Below, one piece after another: positions 44,333 through 55,235 of a DNA stretch of 64,000 nt. Source of the DNA: Humibacter albus DSM 18994 (GTDB lineage Bacteria > Actinomycetota > Actinomycetes > Actinomycetales > Microbacteriaceae); contig NZ_ATXT01000017.1 in NCBI RefSeq assembly GCF_000421825.1, forward strand, positions 1 to 64,000, read 5' to 3'. Every line of letters starts with the position of its first letter. The stretch's first letter is position 1. The position numbers and the translations under genes are program-made. The notes under the pieces were generated by a model that ran no database searches, was not told the DNA's origin, and saw only the letters and a list, made by a program, of their open reading frames with translations.

Positions 44333-44338
44333 ACCCTA
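44333..44338 (-). promoter_or_regulatory. Predicted -10 box of the rib operon
   Basis: TAGGGT on the minus strand would start transcription near 44326, right at the 5' edge of the riboswitch. Confidence 0.45.
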
Positions 44339-44368
44339 CCCAACGCGCCGGGTCGTGTCGTATTCCCG

Positions 44369-45103
44369 TCAGCCGACGAGCACGTCGCGCAGCTCGGCGA
44401 GCGTTGTGATCCGCACGACGCCGGCTTCGGCCGCGTCCGCGCGCTCCTGATCGGTCAGTGGCGTGGCGAAGCGGTCGATCCACACGCCGGTGAGCCCGGC
44501 ACCGGCCGCACCGATGGCATCCGTTCCCAGCCGGTCGCCGACGTACGCGGCCTCGCGCGGCTCCACACCGAGACGCGCACAAGCGAGCCGGAAGATTCGC
44601 GCGTCCGGTTTCGTCACTCCGACGTCACCGGACGCCACGATCACGTCGAACCGCTCCCCGAACCCCATCGCGTCGATCTTGCGCAGCTGGCGGTCGAGCT
44701 CGCCGTTCGTGATGATGCCGAGCTTCACGTTCGGGATGCCCCGCCTCAGCTCCGTCAGGCAAGCGAGGGTGTCGTCGTGCAGCTTCCATGCCGCCTCGTA
44801 CCGGGTGAAATAGCCGGCGAACCAGCCGTCGAGCTCGTCGTCGGCGAGCGTCACGCCGTGGCGGGCCGCGTAGTCCCTGGCGCGATCCCGTCGCTGCTGC
44901 TCGTACCCGATCTCGCCACCGAGATAGCGGTGGTAGTGGTGCTCTTCGAGCGCGCGCCACGCGGCCACCTCGCCGGCAGCATCCGAGGCATCGTACGGAT
45001 GCCCGAGCTCACCCAGGTAGGCCACCAACCCGTCCGCGACGGCTGCTCGGTGCGCCAGCAGAGTGTCGTCGAGGTCGAACAGCACGGCCCGGATGGCGGT
45101 CAT
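44369..45103 (-). CDS. HAD family hydrolase
   Basis: A 244-residue haloacid-dehalogenase-type phosphatase. Motif I is FDLDDTLLAH near the N-terminus, motif II is IITNGELD, motif III Lys lies in VTKPDARIF, and motif IV is VGDRLGTDAIGAAGAG. The cap inserted after motif I is helical, as in subfamily I (pyrimidine nucleotidase/YjjG-like). Physiological substrate unknown. ATG 45103 begins the domain directly; the longer upstream frame is a shadow. It is transcribed in the same direction as the GNAT and trpS genes. Confidence 0.9.
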   Translation of the reverse strand: MTAIRAVLFDLDDTLLAHRAAVADGLVAYLGELGHPYDASDAAGEVAAWRALEEHHYHRYLGGEIGYEQQRRDRARDYAARHGVTLADDELDGWFAGYFTRYEAAWKLHDDTLACLTELRRGIPNVKLGIITNGELDRQLRKIDAMGFGERFDVIVASGDVGVTKPDARIFRLACARLGVEPREAAYVGDRLGTDAIGAAGAGLTGVWIDRFATPLTDQERADAAEAGVVRITTLAELRDVLVG

Positions 45104-45182
45104 CCGATCGCCGCCCAATCCTCCTCGCTCTGCGCCCGGCTCGCCTTGCCCCGGGCTCGCCTCAGCTCGCTCCTCGCTCGCC

Positions 45183-45767
45183 TCATGCCCGGTGCTCCAG
45201 CACCTCGGCAGGCCACGGCGGTGCGTCGGGCCCAGCACCGCGGCGTCGTGCGCCGTGCCAGGCATCCGGATGTCCGCCGCTGCTCACCTCCACCTTCAGC
45301 GGCGCCGCACCGGTGTACGAGAATCCTGCAGCGCGGGCGACGCCCACCGAGGCCAGGTTGCCCACGACGCACTCCCACAACACCGTCTCGACCTCGAGCG
45401 AATCGAACGCCCACGCGACGGCAGCGCGCGCTGCCTCCGCCATGTAGCCGTGGCCGCGGTGCGGCGCGCCGAGCCAGTACCCGATGTCGAGCGTGCGCGG
45501 CTCGGGCTGCACGCGCATGCCGACCACGCCGAGCAGCGGACCGTCGGATGCTTCGCGCAACGCCCAGGTGAACTCTCGTTCCGTGCGCCATCCGTCCGGC
45601 ACGAGCGACTCGAGGAAGAACACCGCGTCGTCGGAGGTGTAGGGCCACGGCAGCGTCATATAGCCGGGGAACACCGGGTCCTGACAGTATTCGGTGACCC
45701 GGGCGCGGTCCTCGGGAAGGGGCGTGTCGAGCACCAACCGCTCGGTGCGCAGCTCTACCGGTTCCAT
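45183..45767 (-). CDS. GNAT acetyltransferase, RimJ/RimL type
   Basis: A 194-residue N-acetyltransferase. It begins MEPVELRTERLVLDTP, typical of RimJ/RimL-like proteins that acetylate N-terminal or small-molecule amines. The acetyl-CoA site lies in YWLGAPHRGHGYMAEAARA. Target unknown. ATG 45767 falls 7 nt after the trpS stop, so it is likely co-transcribed. Between it and the HAD gene is a C/T-rich stretch with CTCGCTC units that may be a worn copy of the dispersed palindromic repeat. Confidence 0.88.
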   Translation of the reverse strand: MEPVELRTERLVLDTPLPEDRARVTEYCQDPVFPGYMTLPWPYTSDDAVFFLESLVPDGWRTEREFTWALREASDGPLLGVVGMRVQPEPRTLDIGYWLGAPHRGHGYMAEAARAAVAWAFDSLEVETVLWECVVGNLASVGVARAAGFSYTGAAPLKVEVSSGGHPDAWHGARRRGAGPDAPPWPAEVLEHRA

Positions 45768-45774
45768 GGCGGGA

Positions 45775-46878
<1,104 letters not shown>

Positions 46879-47718
46879 TTAGAGCGCGTAGTCGACGACG
46901 ACGGGCGTGTGGTCCGACCATCGCTCGGCGTACGACGGCGCCTTGTCCACGTGGTAGTCGGCGACCTTGCCCGCCAGCGCCGGTGTGGCGAGCTGATAGT
47001 CGATGCGCCACCCGGTGTCGTTGTCGAACGCCTGGCCGCGCCACGTCCACCAGGTGTAGGGCCCATCGACCTCGCCGGCATGTTTGCGGCCGATGTCGAC
47101 CCAGCCGTAGCCGGCGCCGTCGTTGTAGCGATCGTCGTGCTCGGCGCCGAGGAACCTGTCGAGGTAGGCGCGTTCCTCCGGCAGGAACCCCGCCCGCTTC
47201 ACGTTGCCCTTCCAATTCTTGATGTCGAGCGTGCGGTGCCCGATGTTCATGTCGCCCATCACCACCGCGAGCTCGTTGTGCTCGGGGAGCGAGCGCATGC
47301 GGGCATCCATCGCCTCGAGGAAGCGGTACTTATACTCCTGCTTCGCGGTGCCGGCCTCCCCGGAGGGCACGTATGTGCTCACCACGGTCACCAGCGAACC
47401 GTCGACCTCGTAGTCCGCCTCGAGCCACCGGCCCGCGGTGTCGAAGTCCTCGTCGCCCAGCTCGACCCGGTGAATGGATGCCTTTCCCCGGCTTGCCAGC
47501 GCCACTCCCGCGCGTCCCTTCGCGGTTGCGGCGTCGTGCAGTACGTCCCACTCGTCGCCGAGCAGGCCGGCCAGGTCGTCGGTGGAGGCGCGCACCTCTT
47601 GGATGGCGAGGATGTCGACCCCGCGCCCCTTCAGCCAGTCGCCCATGCCGCGGCGGTAGGCGGCCCGGATGCCGTTGACGTTGACGGTGGCGATGCGCAG
47701 CGTGCGGCGAGAAGGCAT
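46879..47718 (-). CDS. xth: Exodeoxyribonuclease III
   Basis: A 279-residue AP endonuclease/3'-exonuclease of the EEP fold. Motifs are IATVNVNGIRAA, the metal-binding Glu in IQEVRA, GDMNIGH, and the catalytic DH pair in WSDHTPVVVD at the end. It repairs abasic sites. ATG 47718 follows TAAACT by 6 nt, so the mRNA is probably leaderless. Confidence 0.94.
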   Translation of the reverse strand: MPSRRTLRIATVNVNGIRAAYRRGMGDWLKGRGVDILAIQEVRASTDDLAGLLGDEWDVLHDAATAKGRAGVALASRGKASIHRVELGDEDFDTAGRWLEADYEVDGSLVTVVSTYVPSGEAGTAKQEYKYRFLEAMDARMRSLPEHNELAVVMGDMNIGHRTLDIKNWKGNVKRAGFLPEERAYLDRFLGAEHDDRYNDGAGYGWVDIGRKHAGEVDGPYTWWTWRGQAFDNDTGWRIDYQLATPALAGKVADYHVDKAPSYAERWSDHTPVVVDYAL

Positions 47719-47724
47719 GGCACG

Positions 47725-47730
47725 AGTTTA
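47725..47730 (-). promoter_or_regulatory. Predicted -10 box (TAAACT), leaderless start of xth
   Basis: TAAACT on the minus strand ends 6 nt before ATG 47718. It overlaps the last codon of the upstream YihY-type gene. Confidence 0.5.
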
Positions 47731-49158
47731 GTCGGCGCCTCCGACACGCTTTCGGCGGGAGGACGGGCGACCGACGGAGGCGTCGCGGTCGGAACCACGA
47801 GCATCCCGGCCGCCACGGTTCGACCCGTTCGACACCGGGTCGGAACGACCCTCGGATGTCTGCAGCCACCAGCTGCGCTTGCGCGGCGGTTGCGGAAGCG
47901 GCTCGCTCTCGATCCGTGCCAGTTCGGCCCTGGCGTCGCGGACTCGGTACCGCGCAAACCACTTGGCGATGCCTCGTGCCGACGCCCGCCGCCGTTCGGC
48001 ATCCTGGACCGTCGCCCGGGCGACGAGCACCCGTGCCGAGCGTTCCGCCACGGCGTTCTCGTACGCCACCTGCTCGGGCGTGCGCCGACGGGGATCGAGT
48101 CCCCGCTCCTTCATCCCGACCGCGATCCATGCGGCGGCGAGCAGAATCATGCGGCAGATCAGGTTGAACCAGATGAGCAGTCCGATGAACACCGCGAAGG
48201 TGGCCAGCAGCGGGTTCTTCGTCGCGCCGCCGATGAGCAGGCCGCCCAAGGCGCCGAGCCCGCTGAGGGAGATGGCGCCCAGAAGCGAACCGACCGCGAG
48301 GGAGCGCCACGGGATGACGACGCGCGACAGCACCCGGTACATGGCGGCCAGCGTGAAGAAGTTCAGGGCGATCGACACGGCGAAACCGATCACCCGCGCG
48401 AGCAGCGTCGGCCAGAACGAGGTCGGACTGATGCCGAACAGGTCGAGGAGAACCGAGATCGCTTCCGTCGTCAGCACCGAGACCGCAGCAGAGAAAATGA
48501 GGATGACGCCGAACACGAGGGCCAGACCGAAGTCGGAGATCTTCTGCAGCGCATAGTTGCGCTCGTCGCGGCCCAGGTCGAACATCGCGCGTACGGCCTG
48601 GCGCGTGTAGTACAGCCAGGCGACGGCCGTCCACAACAAGCCGACGAAGGCGATGATGCTGGTCCACCCGAAGGTCGTCGCGAGCGAGAGCAGTGCTTCC
48701 TTGCTGATGACGCCTTCGTCGACGCTCGTGCCGATGAGCCCGGGCACGGCGTCGTTGATGATGTTCACCAGCGCGTTGAAGAGACCGGGATTGCTCGTCA
48801 ACCAGTAGCCGGCCACCGAGAACGCCACCCAGAGGGCAGCGAACACGGCGAACAACGACTGGTACGACATGCCCGCCGTGCGCAGGTTGCCGTCGTTGTG
48901 GGAGAACTGGATCCAGACCCGGTACGGCTTGAGGGTCGTCACCCAGCGCCACCACCGATTGACCTTGCGCACGGGGCCCTGCAGCCGGTCGCGCAACGGA
49001 TCGGCCAGCTCCTCGAGGCGCTCGGTCAGCTCCTCGCGCTCGTGAGCGGCCTCGGCCCGCAAGTGATGCAGGCGGCGATCGCGACGACGGGACGACTCGG
49101 CGGCATCATTCGCCTGCCCGGGGGAGGCATCCGTCGTCTTCGGATTCTGCCGCGCCAC
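47728..49158 (-). CDS. YihY/BrkB family integral membrane protein
   Basis: A 476-residue protein. The central about 270 residues carry six hydrophobic segments with the YihY motif set, including GMSYQSLFAVFAALWVAF at the first helix and SLLGAISLSGLGALGGLL. Flanking regions are charged: an Arg/Glu-rich N-terminus and a basic, Ser-rich C-terminal tail of about 110 residues. These proteins are often annotated as ribonuclease BN in error; the actual role is unknown, possibly transport. GTG 49158 lies 6 nt behind TAGGCT. Confidence 0.9.
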   Translation of the reverse strand: MARQNPKTTDASPGQANDAAESSRRRDRRLHHLRAEAAHEREELTERLEELADPLRDRLQGPVRKVNRWWRWVTTLKPYRVWIQFSHNDGNLRTAGMSYQSLFAVFAALWVAFSVAGYWLTSNPGLFNALVNIINDAVPGLIGTSVDEGVISKEALLSLATTFGWTSIIAFVGLLWTAVAWLYYTRQAVRAMFDLGRDERNYALQKISDFGLALVFGVILIFSAAVSVLTTEAISVLLDLFGISPTSFWPTLLARVIGFAVSIALNFFTLAAMYRVLSRVVIPWRSLAVGSLLGAISLSGLGALGGLLIGGATKNPLLATFAVFIGLLIWFNLICRMILLAAAWIAVGMKERGLDPRRRTPEQVAYENAVAERSARVLVARATVQDAERRRASARGIAKWFARYRVRDARAELARIESEPLPQPPRKRSWWLQTSEGRSDPVSNGSNRGGRDARGSDRDASVGRPSSRRKRVGGAD

Positions 49159-49164
49159 GGGCCC

Positions 49165-49170
49165 AGCCTA
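49165..49170 (-). promoter_or_regulatory. Predicted -10 box (TAGGCT), leaderless start of the YihY-type gene
   Basis: TAGGCT on the minus strand ends 6 nt before GTG 49158. Confidence 0.5.
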
Positions 49171-49254
49171 TTGGCCTCGGGCGGCGAGCGGCGGCGAAAC
49201 TCCTGCCGGGTCCGCGGGCCACCACGAGGATTCGGGACCGCGGGGCGGTCGGCA

Positions 49255-49260
49255 TAGGCT
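49255..49260 (+). promoter_or_regulatory. Predicted -10 box (TAGGCT), leaderless start of ptsI
   Basis: TAGGCT ends 7 nt before GTG 49268 and favours it over GTG 49262. Confidence 0.5.
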
Positions 49261-49267
49261 GGTGGCC

Positions 49268-50926
49268 GTGTCGATCCAGATCACGGGCATCGGCGTTGGC
49301 CATGGCGTCGCCGTCGGGCCTGCGCTGCGCATGCCCGACCCGATCGGCGAGCCGGAAGACGTGGCATCTCCGGCCGAACCCGACGACGAGTATCACCGTG
49401 TCGAGACCGCGCTCACCGCGGTGACCGGCGACCTCGTCGAACTCGGGCACCGCGCCGGCGGCGAGGCCGAGGAGATTCTCGAGGCGCAGTCATTGATGGC
49501 ACAGGACCCTGCCGTGGTCGATGACATTCGGCAGCGCGTGGGTGACGGCAAGACGGCCGAGCGTGCGGTGTTCGAGGCGTACGAGGAGTACGCGAAGGTG
49601 CTGGAGGGTCTCGGCGACAATCCGGCCGCGCGGGGAGCGGACGTGCGCGATGTCGCCCGCCGCGTGATCGCCCGGCTGAAGGGTGTGGCGCTTCCGACGA
49701 TCCCGCGATCAGACGTCCCGTTCGTGCTCGTCGCCGCCGATCTCGCTCCCGCCGACACGGCGACGCTCGACCTGGGAAAGGTGCTCGCCATCGTGACGCG
49801 CGACGGCAGCAGCTCGTCGCACACCGCCATCCTGGCGCGCAACAAGAACCTGGTCGCCGTGGTCGGTGCCCGCGGCAGCGAGAGCATCGTGAACGGCCAC
49901 ACGCTCATCGTCGACGCCGAACGCGGCACCGTCACGCTGGACCCCGACCGTGTTTCCGTTGCGGCGGCCGCCGAGCGCGGCGGCCGCGTGGCCGAGCCGC
50001 GTCCGCTCACGCCCGGCGCGCTCGGCGACGGCACGCCGGTGCCGCTGCTCGCCAACGTCGGTTCGCCGGAAGAGGCGGCTCCCGCGGTGGCGCTCGGCGC
50101 CGAGGGCGTCGGACTGTTCCGCACGGAATTCCTCTATCTGGATGCCCGCACCGCGCCCTCCGTCGACCTTCAGCGATCCCGCTACCGCGACCTGATGGCC
50201 GCGTTCGCCGGCCGCAAGGTCGTCGTGCGCGTGCTCGACGCGGGCGCCGACAAGCAGCTGGCCTTCCTCGGCCACACGCACGAGGAGAATCCCGCGCTCG
50301 GCCGGCGCGGCCTGCGCGCGCTGCGCGAGCACGAGGATGTGCTCCGCGACCAGTTGACGGCGCTCGCGGGCGCTCAGCAGGACACCGGAGCCGACCTCTG
50401 GGTGATGGCGCCCATGGTCGCCGACGTCGACGAGACCGCCTACTTCGTCTCGCTTGCCCGGTCCCTGGGGCTGCAGACGGTCGGCATCACGGTCGAGGTG
50501 CCCTCCGCTGCGGTGCTCGCCGATCAGGTGGTGCCACTGTGCGACTTCGTCAGCCTCGGCACGAACGACCTCACTCAGTACACGCTGGCGGCAGACCGCA
50601 TGCTCGGATCGGTCGCGCACTATCAGGACCCGTGGCATCCGTCGGTCCTGAGGCTCGTGAAGCTGGTGGGGGATGCCGGCCGCGCGTCGCACACGCCCGT
50701 CGCCGTCTGCGGCGAGGCGGCATCCGATCCGCTGATGGCCGTCGCACTCGTCGGGCTCGGAGCCGACGAACTGTCGATGTCGCCGGGCGCTCTCGGCGAC
50801 GTGCGGGCGGTGCTCGCGCGGGTCACGCTGAAACAGGCGAGAGATCTCGCGACCCGTGCCCTCGCGCAGACGAGCGCGGCAGCGGCGCGTGCGGTCGTCG
50901 CCGACGCACTCGGCTCCGTCGGCTGA
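49268..50926 (+). CDS. ptsI: Phosphoenolpyruvate-protein phosphotransferase (PTS enzyme I)
   Basis: A 552-residue enzyme I that moves phosphate from PEP to HPr. The phospho-acceptor His185 lies in GSSSSHTAILARN. The PEP-binding barrel shows GVGLFRTEFLYLDA, LGRRGLRALREH and the C-terminal SLGTNDLTQYTLAADR. Length and motif order are standard, with somewhat more variation in the N-terminal HPr-binding region. No HPr or EII genes lie in the window, so it appears to be an orphan ptsI. It is divergent from the YihY-type gene. Confidence 0.94.
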   Translation: MSIQITGIGVGHGVAVGPALRMPDPIGEPEDVASPAEPDDEYHRVETALTAVTGDLVELGHRAGGEAEEILEAQSLMAQDPAVVDDIRQRVGDGKTAERAVFEAYEEYAKVLEGLGDNPAARGADVRDVARRVIARLKGVALPTIPRSDVPFVLVAADLAPADTATLDLGKVLAIVTRDGSSSSHTAILARNKNLVAVVGARGSESIVNGHTLIVDAERGTVTLDPDRVSVAAAAERGGRVAEPRPLTPGALGDGTPVPLLANVGSPEEAAPAVALGAEGVGLFRTEFLYLDARTAPSVDLQRSRYRDLMAAFAGRKVVVRVLDAGADKQLAFLGHTHEENPALGRRGLRALREHEDVLRDQLTALAGAQQDTGADLWVMAPMVADVDETAYFVSLARSLGLQTVGITVEVPSAAVLADQVVPLCDFVSLGTNDLTQYTLAADRMLGSVAHYQDPWHPSVLRLVKLVGDAGRASHTPVAVCGEAASDPLMAVALVGLGADELSMSPGALGDVRAVLARVTLKQARDLATRALAQTSAAAARAVVADALGSVG

Positions 50927-51138
50927 CGCCGTTTCAGAGCCAGCGGTGACACGCTGCCGTTTCGTCCACGGCTCGGGCTCGGCCGCGGCGTCCGACCATG
51001 GCGTACTGCTGCGGCGTTCACAATTCAGGCTGCGAGCCGGCCAACACCCACTGGCTCCCGTCGTTCCGGGACCGTGCGGGCATCCGCGTTCGCGGCAGCC
51101 TGAGTCGTGAACCAGGAGGCTGGGTGCCGGAGCCCCCG

Positions 51139-51144
51139 TAGGCT
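51139..51144 (+). promoter_or_regulatory. Predicted -10 box (TAGGCT), leaderless start of the Eis-like gene
   Basis: TAGGCT ends 6 nt before ATG 51151. Confidence 0.5.
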
Positions 51145-51150
51145 GGTGCG

Positions 51151-52452
51151 ATGGACGCACACGAGCTCGCCCTCGACCCCGCTTCGACTCAGGCACTGGC
51201 CGCCCGCGATCTTCGTCTCGGCCTCGTCGACAGCGCCGACCGCGATCAGCTCGCGGCATGGCACGAGGCCGACTCCCGAGGGTTCCACGATCGACGCCCG
51301 GAGCAGCAGTCGACCGACGAACTGCGCGAGCACAGCGCGGGCCGCCGCATCACCGGCGTCTGGGACGACGCGATTCCGGAGTCGGAGGTGCCGGTCGCCA
51401 CGGTCTCCAGCTGGGTGGCCGGCCTCTCGGTGCCCGGCGGATCCCTGGATGCCTGGGCCATCAGCTCCGTCACCGTCGCTCCCACGCACCGTCGCCGCGG
51501 CGTCGCCCGCGCGCTGCTCGAGGGCGAGTTGCGCACCGCCGCCGCCGCAGGTGTGCCGGTGGCGGCACTGACCGTCTCGGAAGCGACCATCTATTCCCGC
51601 TACGGATTCGGTGCCGCGACCTGGGCCGCTGACTTCACGCTCGATACCAGGCGCGCCGGCTGGGTGTCGACCATCGAACCGTCCGGGCGTCTCGCGTTCG
51701 TCTCGTTGCAGACCGCGGAGCAGACCTGCCGAGACGTCTTCACGCGCGCCTGGGCGGCGACGCCCGGCGACATGGTCATCGACGACCTGCACTGGGGCAG
51801 CCTCACCGGTGTTTACGGCGACCGCGACAAGCGGAGCGCCTCGTTGCGCGCCGTGCGGTACGACGATGCTGACGGCATCCCTCAGGGTGTGGTCGTGTAC
51901 CGCCTCAAGGAGAATCACGCCGACTTCACCAAGCACACCGTCGAGGTGGAGTATCTGCGTGCGGCGACCGATGAGGCGTACGCCGCGCTGTGGCGCTACC
52001 TGATCGAGCTCGACCTGGTCTCCACGCTGCATCACGGGGTGGCGTCGCCGGATGAGGCCGTGCTGTGGATGATCCGCGACCTGCGCGCCGCGACAGTCAC
52101 TCCGTACGACCACCACTGGCTGCGCATCCTCGACGTCCCCACCGCGCTACAAGCCCGGCGCTACGCGGCCCCGCTCGACATCACGTTCCGCATCGATGAC
52201 CCGCTCGGCTTCACCGACGGCACGTTCCGGCTTCTCGTCGGCACCGACGGCTCGGGCCGCGTGGAGCGAACGGATGCCTCGCCCGACCTCTCGATGGCCG
52301 CGCCGGCTCTCGCGAGTCTCTACCTCGGCGGGGTGCGTACTGCCACGCTGGCGCGAGCCGGTCGTGTGGTCGAGCTCGTTCCCGGCGCAGTGGCACGGTG
52401 GGATGCCGCGTTCGCCTCTGCGCAGACGCCCTGGCTCAGCTACTGGTACTGA
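51151..52452 (+). CDS. Eis-like GNAT family N-acetyltransferase
   Basis: A 433-residue protein with the Eis architecture. The N-terminal GNAT domain has the acetyl-CoA loop SSVTVAPTHRRRGVARALL and the YSRYGFG motif. A second GNAT-like domain is in the middle, and a C-terminal SCP2-like domain ends at LSYWY with a free carboxyl terminus, which in Eis helps catalysis. In mycobacteria Eis acetylates aminoglycosides and host proteins; homologues in environmental actinobacteria have unknown roles. Resistance should not be assumed. It lies between ptsI and the converging sdh operon. Confidence 0.9.
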   Translation: MDAHELALDPASTQALAARDLRLGLVDSADRDQLAAWHEADSRGFHDRRPEQQSTDELREHSAGRRITGVWDDAIPESEVPVATVSSWVAGLSVPGGSLDAWAISSVTVAPTHRRRGVARALLEGELRTAAAAGVPVAALTVSEATIYSRYGFGAATWAADFTLDTRRAGWVSTIEPSGRLAFVSLQTAEQTCRDVFTRAWAATPGDMVIDDLHWGSLTGVYGDRDKRSASLRAVRYDDADGIPQGVVVYRLKENHADFTKHTVEVEYLRAATDEAYAALWRYLIELDLVSTLHHGVASPDEAVLWMIRDLRAATVTPYDHHWLRILDVPTALQARRYAAPLDITFRIDDPLGFTDGTFRLLVGTDGSGRVERTDASPDLSMAAPALASLYLGGVRTATLARAGRVVELVPGAVARWDAAFASAQTPWLSYWY

Positions 52453-52523
52453 TCGTTCGCGCTCGTCGCCTCGTTTGCACCCCTCGCAGGCCAAACCTGC
52501 GGTGGACATCGGCGGCGAAATCG

Positions 52524-52564
52524 ACGATGCGCCGCACGGGAATGACTCCCATGCGGCGCATCGT
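52524..52564. terminator. Bidirectional terminator between the Eis-like gene and sdhB
   Basis: A perfect 13-bp stem (52524-52536 with 52552-52564) and a 15-nt loop lie between converging genes. Confidence 0.8.
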
Positions 52565-52596
52565 GACAGCGTTCGCGCCCTCCAGGCAACGATCTT

Positions 52597-53373
52597 CTAC
52601 GCGTGCCCGCGCATGATCGCCTGCTTGACCTCGGCGATCGCCTGGGTGACCTGGATGCCGCGGGGGCAGGCATCCGTGCAGTTGAAGGTCGTGCGGCAGC
52701 GCCACACGCCCTCCTTGTCGTTGAGGATGTCGAGGCGCACCTGAGACGCGTCGTCGCGCGAATCGAAGATGAAGCGGTGCGCGTTCACGATGGCGGCCGG
52801 ACCGAAATACTGGCCGTCGGTCCAGAAGACGGGGCACGAGGAGGTGCACGCCGCGCACAGGATGCACTTGGTCGTGTCGTCGAAGCGGGCCCGCTCGGCC
52901 ACGGACTGGATGCGCTCCTTGCCCTCCGGCGGCGTCGAGTTGGCCTGCAGGAACGGCTGCACTTCGCGGTACGAGGCGAAGAACGGCTCCATGTCGACGA
53001 CGAGGTCCTTCTCCAGCGGAAGCCCCTTGATGGCTTCCACGTAGATGGGCTTCTGCACGTCGAGATCCTTGATGAGGGTCTTGCAGGCGAGTCGGTTGCG
53101 GCCGTTGATGCGCATGGCATCCGAACCGCAGACACCGTGTGCGCAGGAACGGCGGAACGTGAGCGACCCGTCCTGATCCCACTTGATCTTGTGCAGCGCG
53201 TCGAGCACGCGGTCGGTCGGGTAGACCTCCACGTCGAAGTCCTGCCAGTGCGGCTCCGTGTCCACGTCCGGGTCGAAGCGCCGGATGATCAGCGTCACCA
53301 CGAACGACTTGATCGCCTCGGGTGCGTCGGATGCCTGCCCCTCGGCAGGCGCGTCAGCGACAGCGGTGGACAT
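52597..53373 (-). CDS. sdhB: Succinate dehydrogenase iron-sulfur subunit
   Basis: A 258-residue electron-transfer subunit of complex II. Cluster ligands: [2Fe-2S] in CAHGVCGSD and the later Cys in NRLACKT, [4Fe-4S] in CILCAACTSSCP, and the [3Fe-4S] ligand region in CTDACPRGI. The N-terminus has an Ala/Glu-rich extension of about 20 residues. ATG 53373 overlaps the sdhA stop by one base (TGATG). Last gene of sdhCDAB. Confidence 0.96.
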   Translation of the reverse strand: MSTAVADAPAEGQASDAPEAIKSFVVTLIIRRFDPDVDTEPHWQDFDVEVYPTDRVLDALHKIKWDQDGSLTFRRSCAHGVCGSDAMRINGRNRLACKTLIKDLDVQKPIYVEAIKGLPLEKDLVVDMEPFFASYREVQPFLQANSTPPEGKERIQSVAERARFDDTTKCILCAACTSSCPVFWTDGQYFGPAAIVNAHRFIFDSRDDASQVRLDILNDKEGVWRCRTTFNCTDACPRGIQVTQAIAEVKQAIMRGHA

Positions 53374-55190
53374 CAGTACTTCCTCTCCATCGGCTGGTAG
53401 CGCGTGATCACGACGGGTTTCCAGTCGAGCTTGATGTGGTCTGCCGGATTCGACGAGTGCGGGTCGCCCGTGAGGTAGGCCATGGTGTGTTTCATGTAGT
53501 TCTCGTCGTCGCGCTTCGGGTAGTCGTCGCGCATGTGTCCGCCCCGGCTCTCCTTGCGGTTGCGTGCGGAGAACACGACGACCTCGGCGAGGTCGAGCAG
53601 GAACCCGAGCTCGACGGCCTCGAGCAGATCGGTGTTGAACCGCTTGCCCTTGTCTTGCACCTGCACATTCCGGTAGCGCTCGCGGAGGCCGTGGATGGTC
53701 TCGGTCACGGCGGCGAGCGTGTCGTCGGTGCGGAACACCTGCGCGTTGCGGTCCATCTGCTCCTGCAGCTCCTTGCGGATCGCCGCGATGCGCTCGGTTC
53801 CGGTGGAGGTGCGCAGGCCCTCGAGCATGTCGCGCACGCCGGCCGCCGGATTGTCGGGAAGCGGCACGAACTCGGCCGTCTTCACGTACTCCACGGCGTT
53901 GCGGCCGCTGCGCTTGCCGAACACGTTGATGTCGAGCAGCGAGTTGGTGCCGAGGCGGTTCGAGCCGTGCACGGATACGCAGGCGCACTCGCCGGCCGCG
54001 TACAGACCGGGGACGATGGTGGTGTTGTCGCTGAGCACCTCGGCGTTGTTCGTCGTCGGGATGCCGCCCATGGCGTAGTGCGCGGTCGGCATGACCGGGA
54101 CCGGCTCGACGACCGGGTCGACGCCCAGGTAGGTGCGGGCGAACTCGGTGATGTCTGGCAGTTTGGTCTCGAGCACCTCGGCGCCCAGGTGGGTGCAGTC
54201 CAGATACACGTAGTCCTTGTTCGGCCCGGCGCCGCGGCCCTCGAGCACCTCCTGCACCATGCTGCGGGCCACGATGTCGCGCGGTGCGAGGTCCTTGATG
54301 GTCGGCGCGTAGCGCTCCATGAACCGTTCACCCGAGGCGTTGCGCAGAATGGCACCCTCACCGCGGGCGCCCTCGGTGAGCAGGATGCCGAGTCCGTAGA
54401 GGCCGGTCGGGTGGAACTGGAAGAACTCCATGTCTTCCAGCGGCAGGCGCTTGCGCCAGATGATGCCGACGCCGTCGCCGGTCAGGGTGTGCGCGTTGGA
54501 TGTCGTCTTGAAGATCTTGCCGAACCCGCCGGTGGCGAAGATGACGGCCTTCGACTGGAAGACGTGCAACTCGCCGGTGGCGAGTTCGTAGGCGACGACG
54601 CCCGACGGACGCTTCTGCGTCGTCCCGTCCGGACCGTCGACCTCGCCGATGAGCAGGTCGAGCACGTAGAACTCGTTGAAGAAGTTGATGCCGAGCTTGA
54701 CGCAGTTCTGGAACAGCGTCTGCAGGATCATGTGGCCGGTGCGGTCGGCGGCGTAGCAGGCGCGGCGCACCGCGGCCTTGCCGTGATCGCGGGTGTGTCC
54801 GCCGAACCGGCGCTGGTCGATCTTGCCCTCGGGCGTGCGGTTGAACGGCAAGCCCATGTTCTCGAGGTCGATGACCGCGTCGATGGCCTCTTTCGCGAGG
54901 ATCTCCGCGGCATCCTGGTCGACCAGGTAGTCACCGCCCTTGACGGTGTCGTAGGTGTGCCACTCCCAGTTGTCTTCCTCCACGTTCGACAGCGCGGCGG
55001 CCATGCCGCCCTGCGCCGCCCCGGTGTGCGACCGGGTCGGGTAGAGCTTGGAGATGACGGCCGTCTTGGCGTGCGGGCCGGCCTCGATGGCCGCGCGCAT
55101 GCCGCCACCGCCGGCGCCGACGATGACGATGTCGAACTGGTGGTAGTGCACGCCGTCGATCACGGCTCCGTCTGCGATCTGTTCACTCAC
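53373..55190 (-). CDS. sdhA: Succinate dehydrogenase flavoprotein subunit
   Basis: A 605-residue catalytic subunit oxidising succinate to fumarate. The FAD-binding fold starts [19 protein letters not shown]. The flavinylation motif SHTGAAQGG carries the His that normally binds FAD covalently. The active-site stretch [20 protein letters not shown] is conserved. GTG 55190 is the start; the gene begins 45 bp after sdhD. Confidence 0.97.
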   Translation of the reverse strand: MSEQIADGAVIDGVHYHQFDIVIVGAGGGGMRAAIEAGPHAKTAVISKLYPTRSHTGAAQGGMAAALSNVEEDNWEWHTYDTVKGGDYLVDQDAAEILAKEAIDAVIDLENMGLPFNRTPEGKIDQRRFGGHTRDHGKAAVRRACYAADRTGHMILQTLFQNCVKLGINFFNEFYVLDLLIGEVDGPDGTTQKRPSGVVAYELATGELHVFQSKAVIFATGGFGKIFKTTSNAHTLTGDGVGIIWRKRLPLEDMEFFQFHPTGLYGLGILLTEGARGEGAILRNASGERFMERYAPTIKDLAPRDIVARSMVQEVLEGRGAGPNKDYVYLDCTHLGAEVLETKLPDITEFARTYLGVDPVVEPVPVMPTAHYAMGGIPTTNNAEVLSDNTTIVPGLYAAGECACVSVHGSNRLGTNSLLDINVFGKRSGRNAVEYVKTAEFVPLPDNPAAGVRDMLEGLRTSTGTERIAAIRKELQEQMDRNAQVFRTDDTLAAVTETIHGLRERYRNVQVQDKGKRFNTDLLEAVELGFLLDLAEVVVFSARNRKESRGGHMRDDYPKRDDENYMKHTMAYLTGDPHSSNPADHIKLDWKPVVITRYQPMERKY

Positions 55191-55235
55191 GTGGATGTCC
55201 GTAGCTTTCGGTTCGTGTCCGCTGCCGAGGGCGGG

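Noticed and set aside
47728-49158. YihY-type gene as ribonuclease BN
   Set aside because: The RNase BN name for this membrane family is an old misassignment; no nuclease motif is present.
51151-52452. Eis-like gene considered as an aminoglycoside resistance determinant
   Set aside because: Eis homologues are common in environmental actinobacteria; sequence alone does not support a resistance phenotype.
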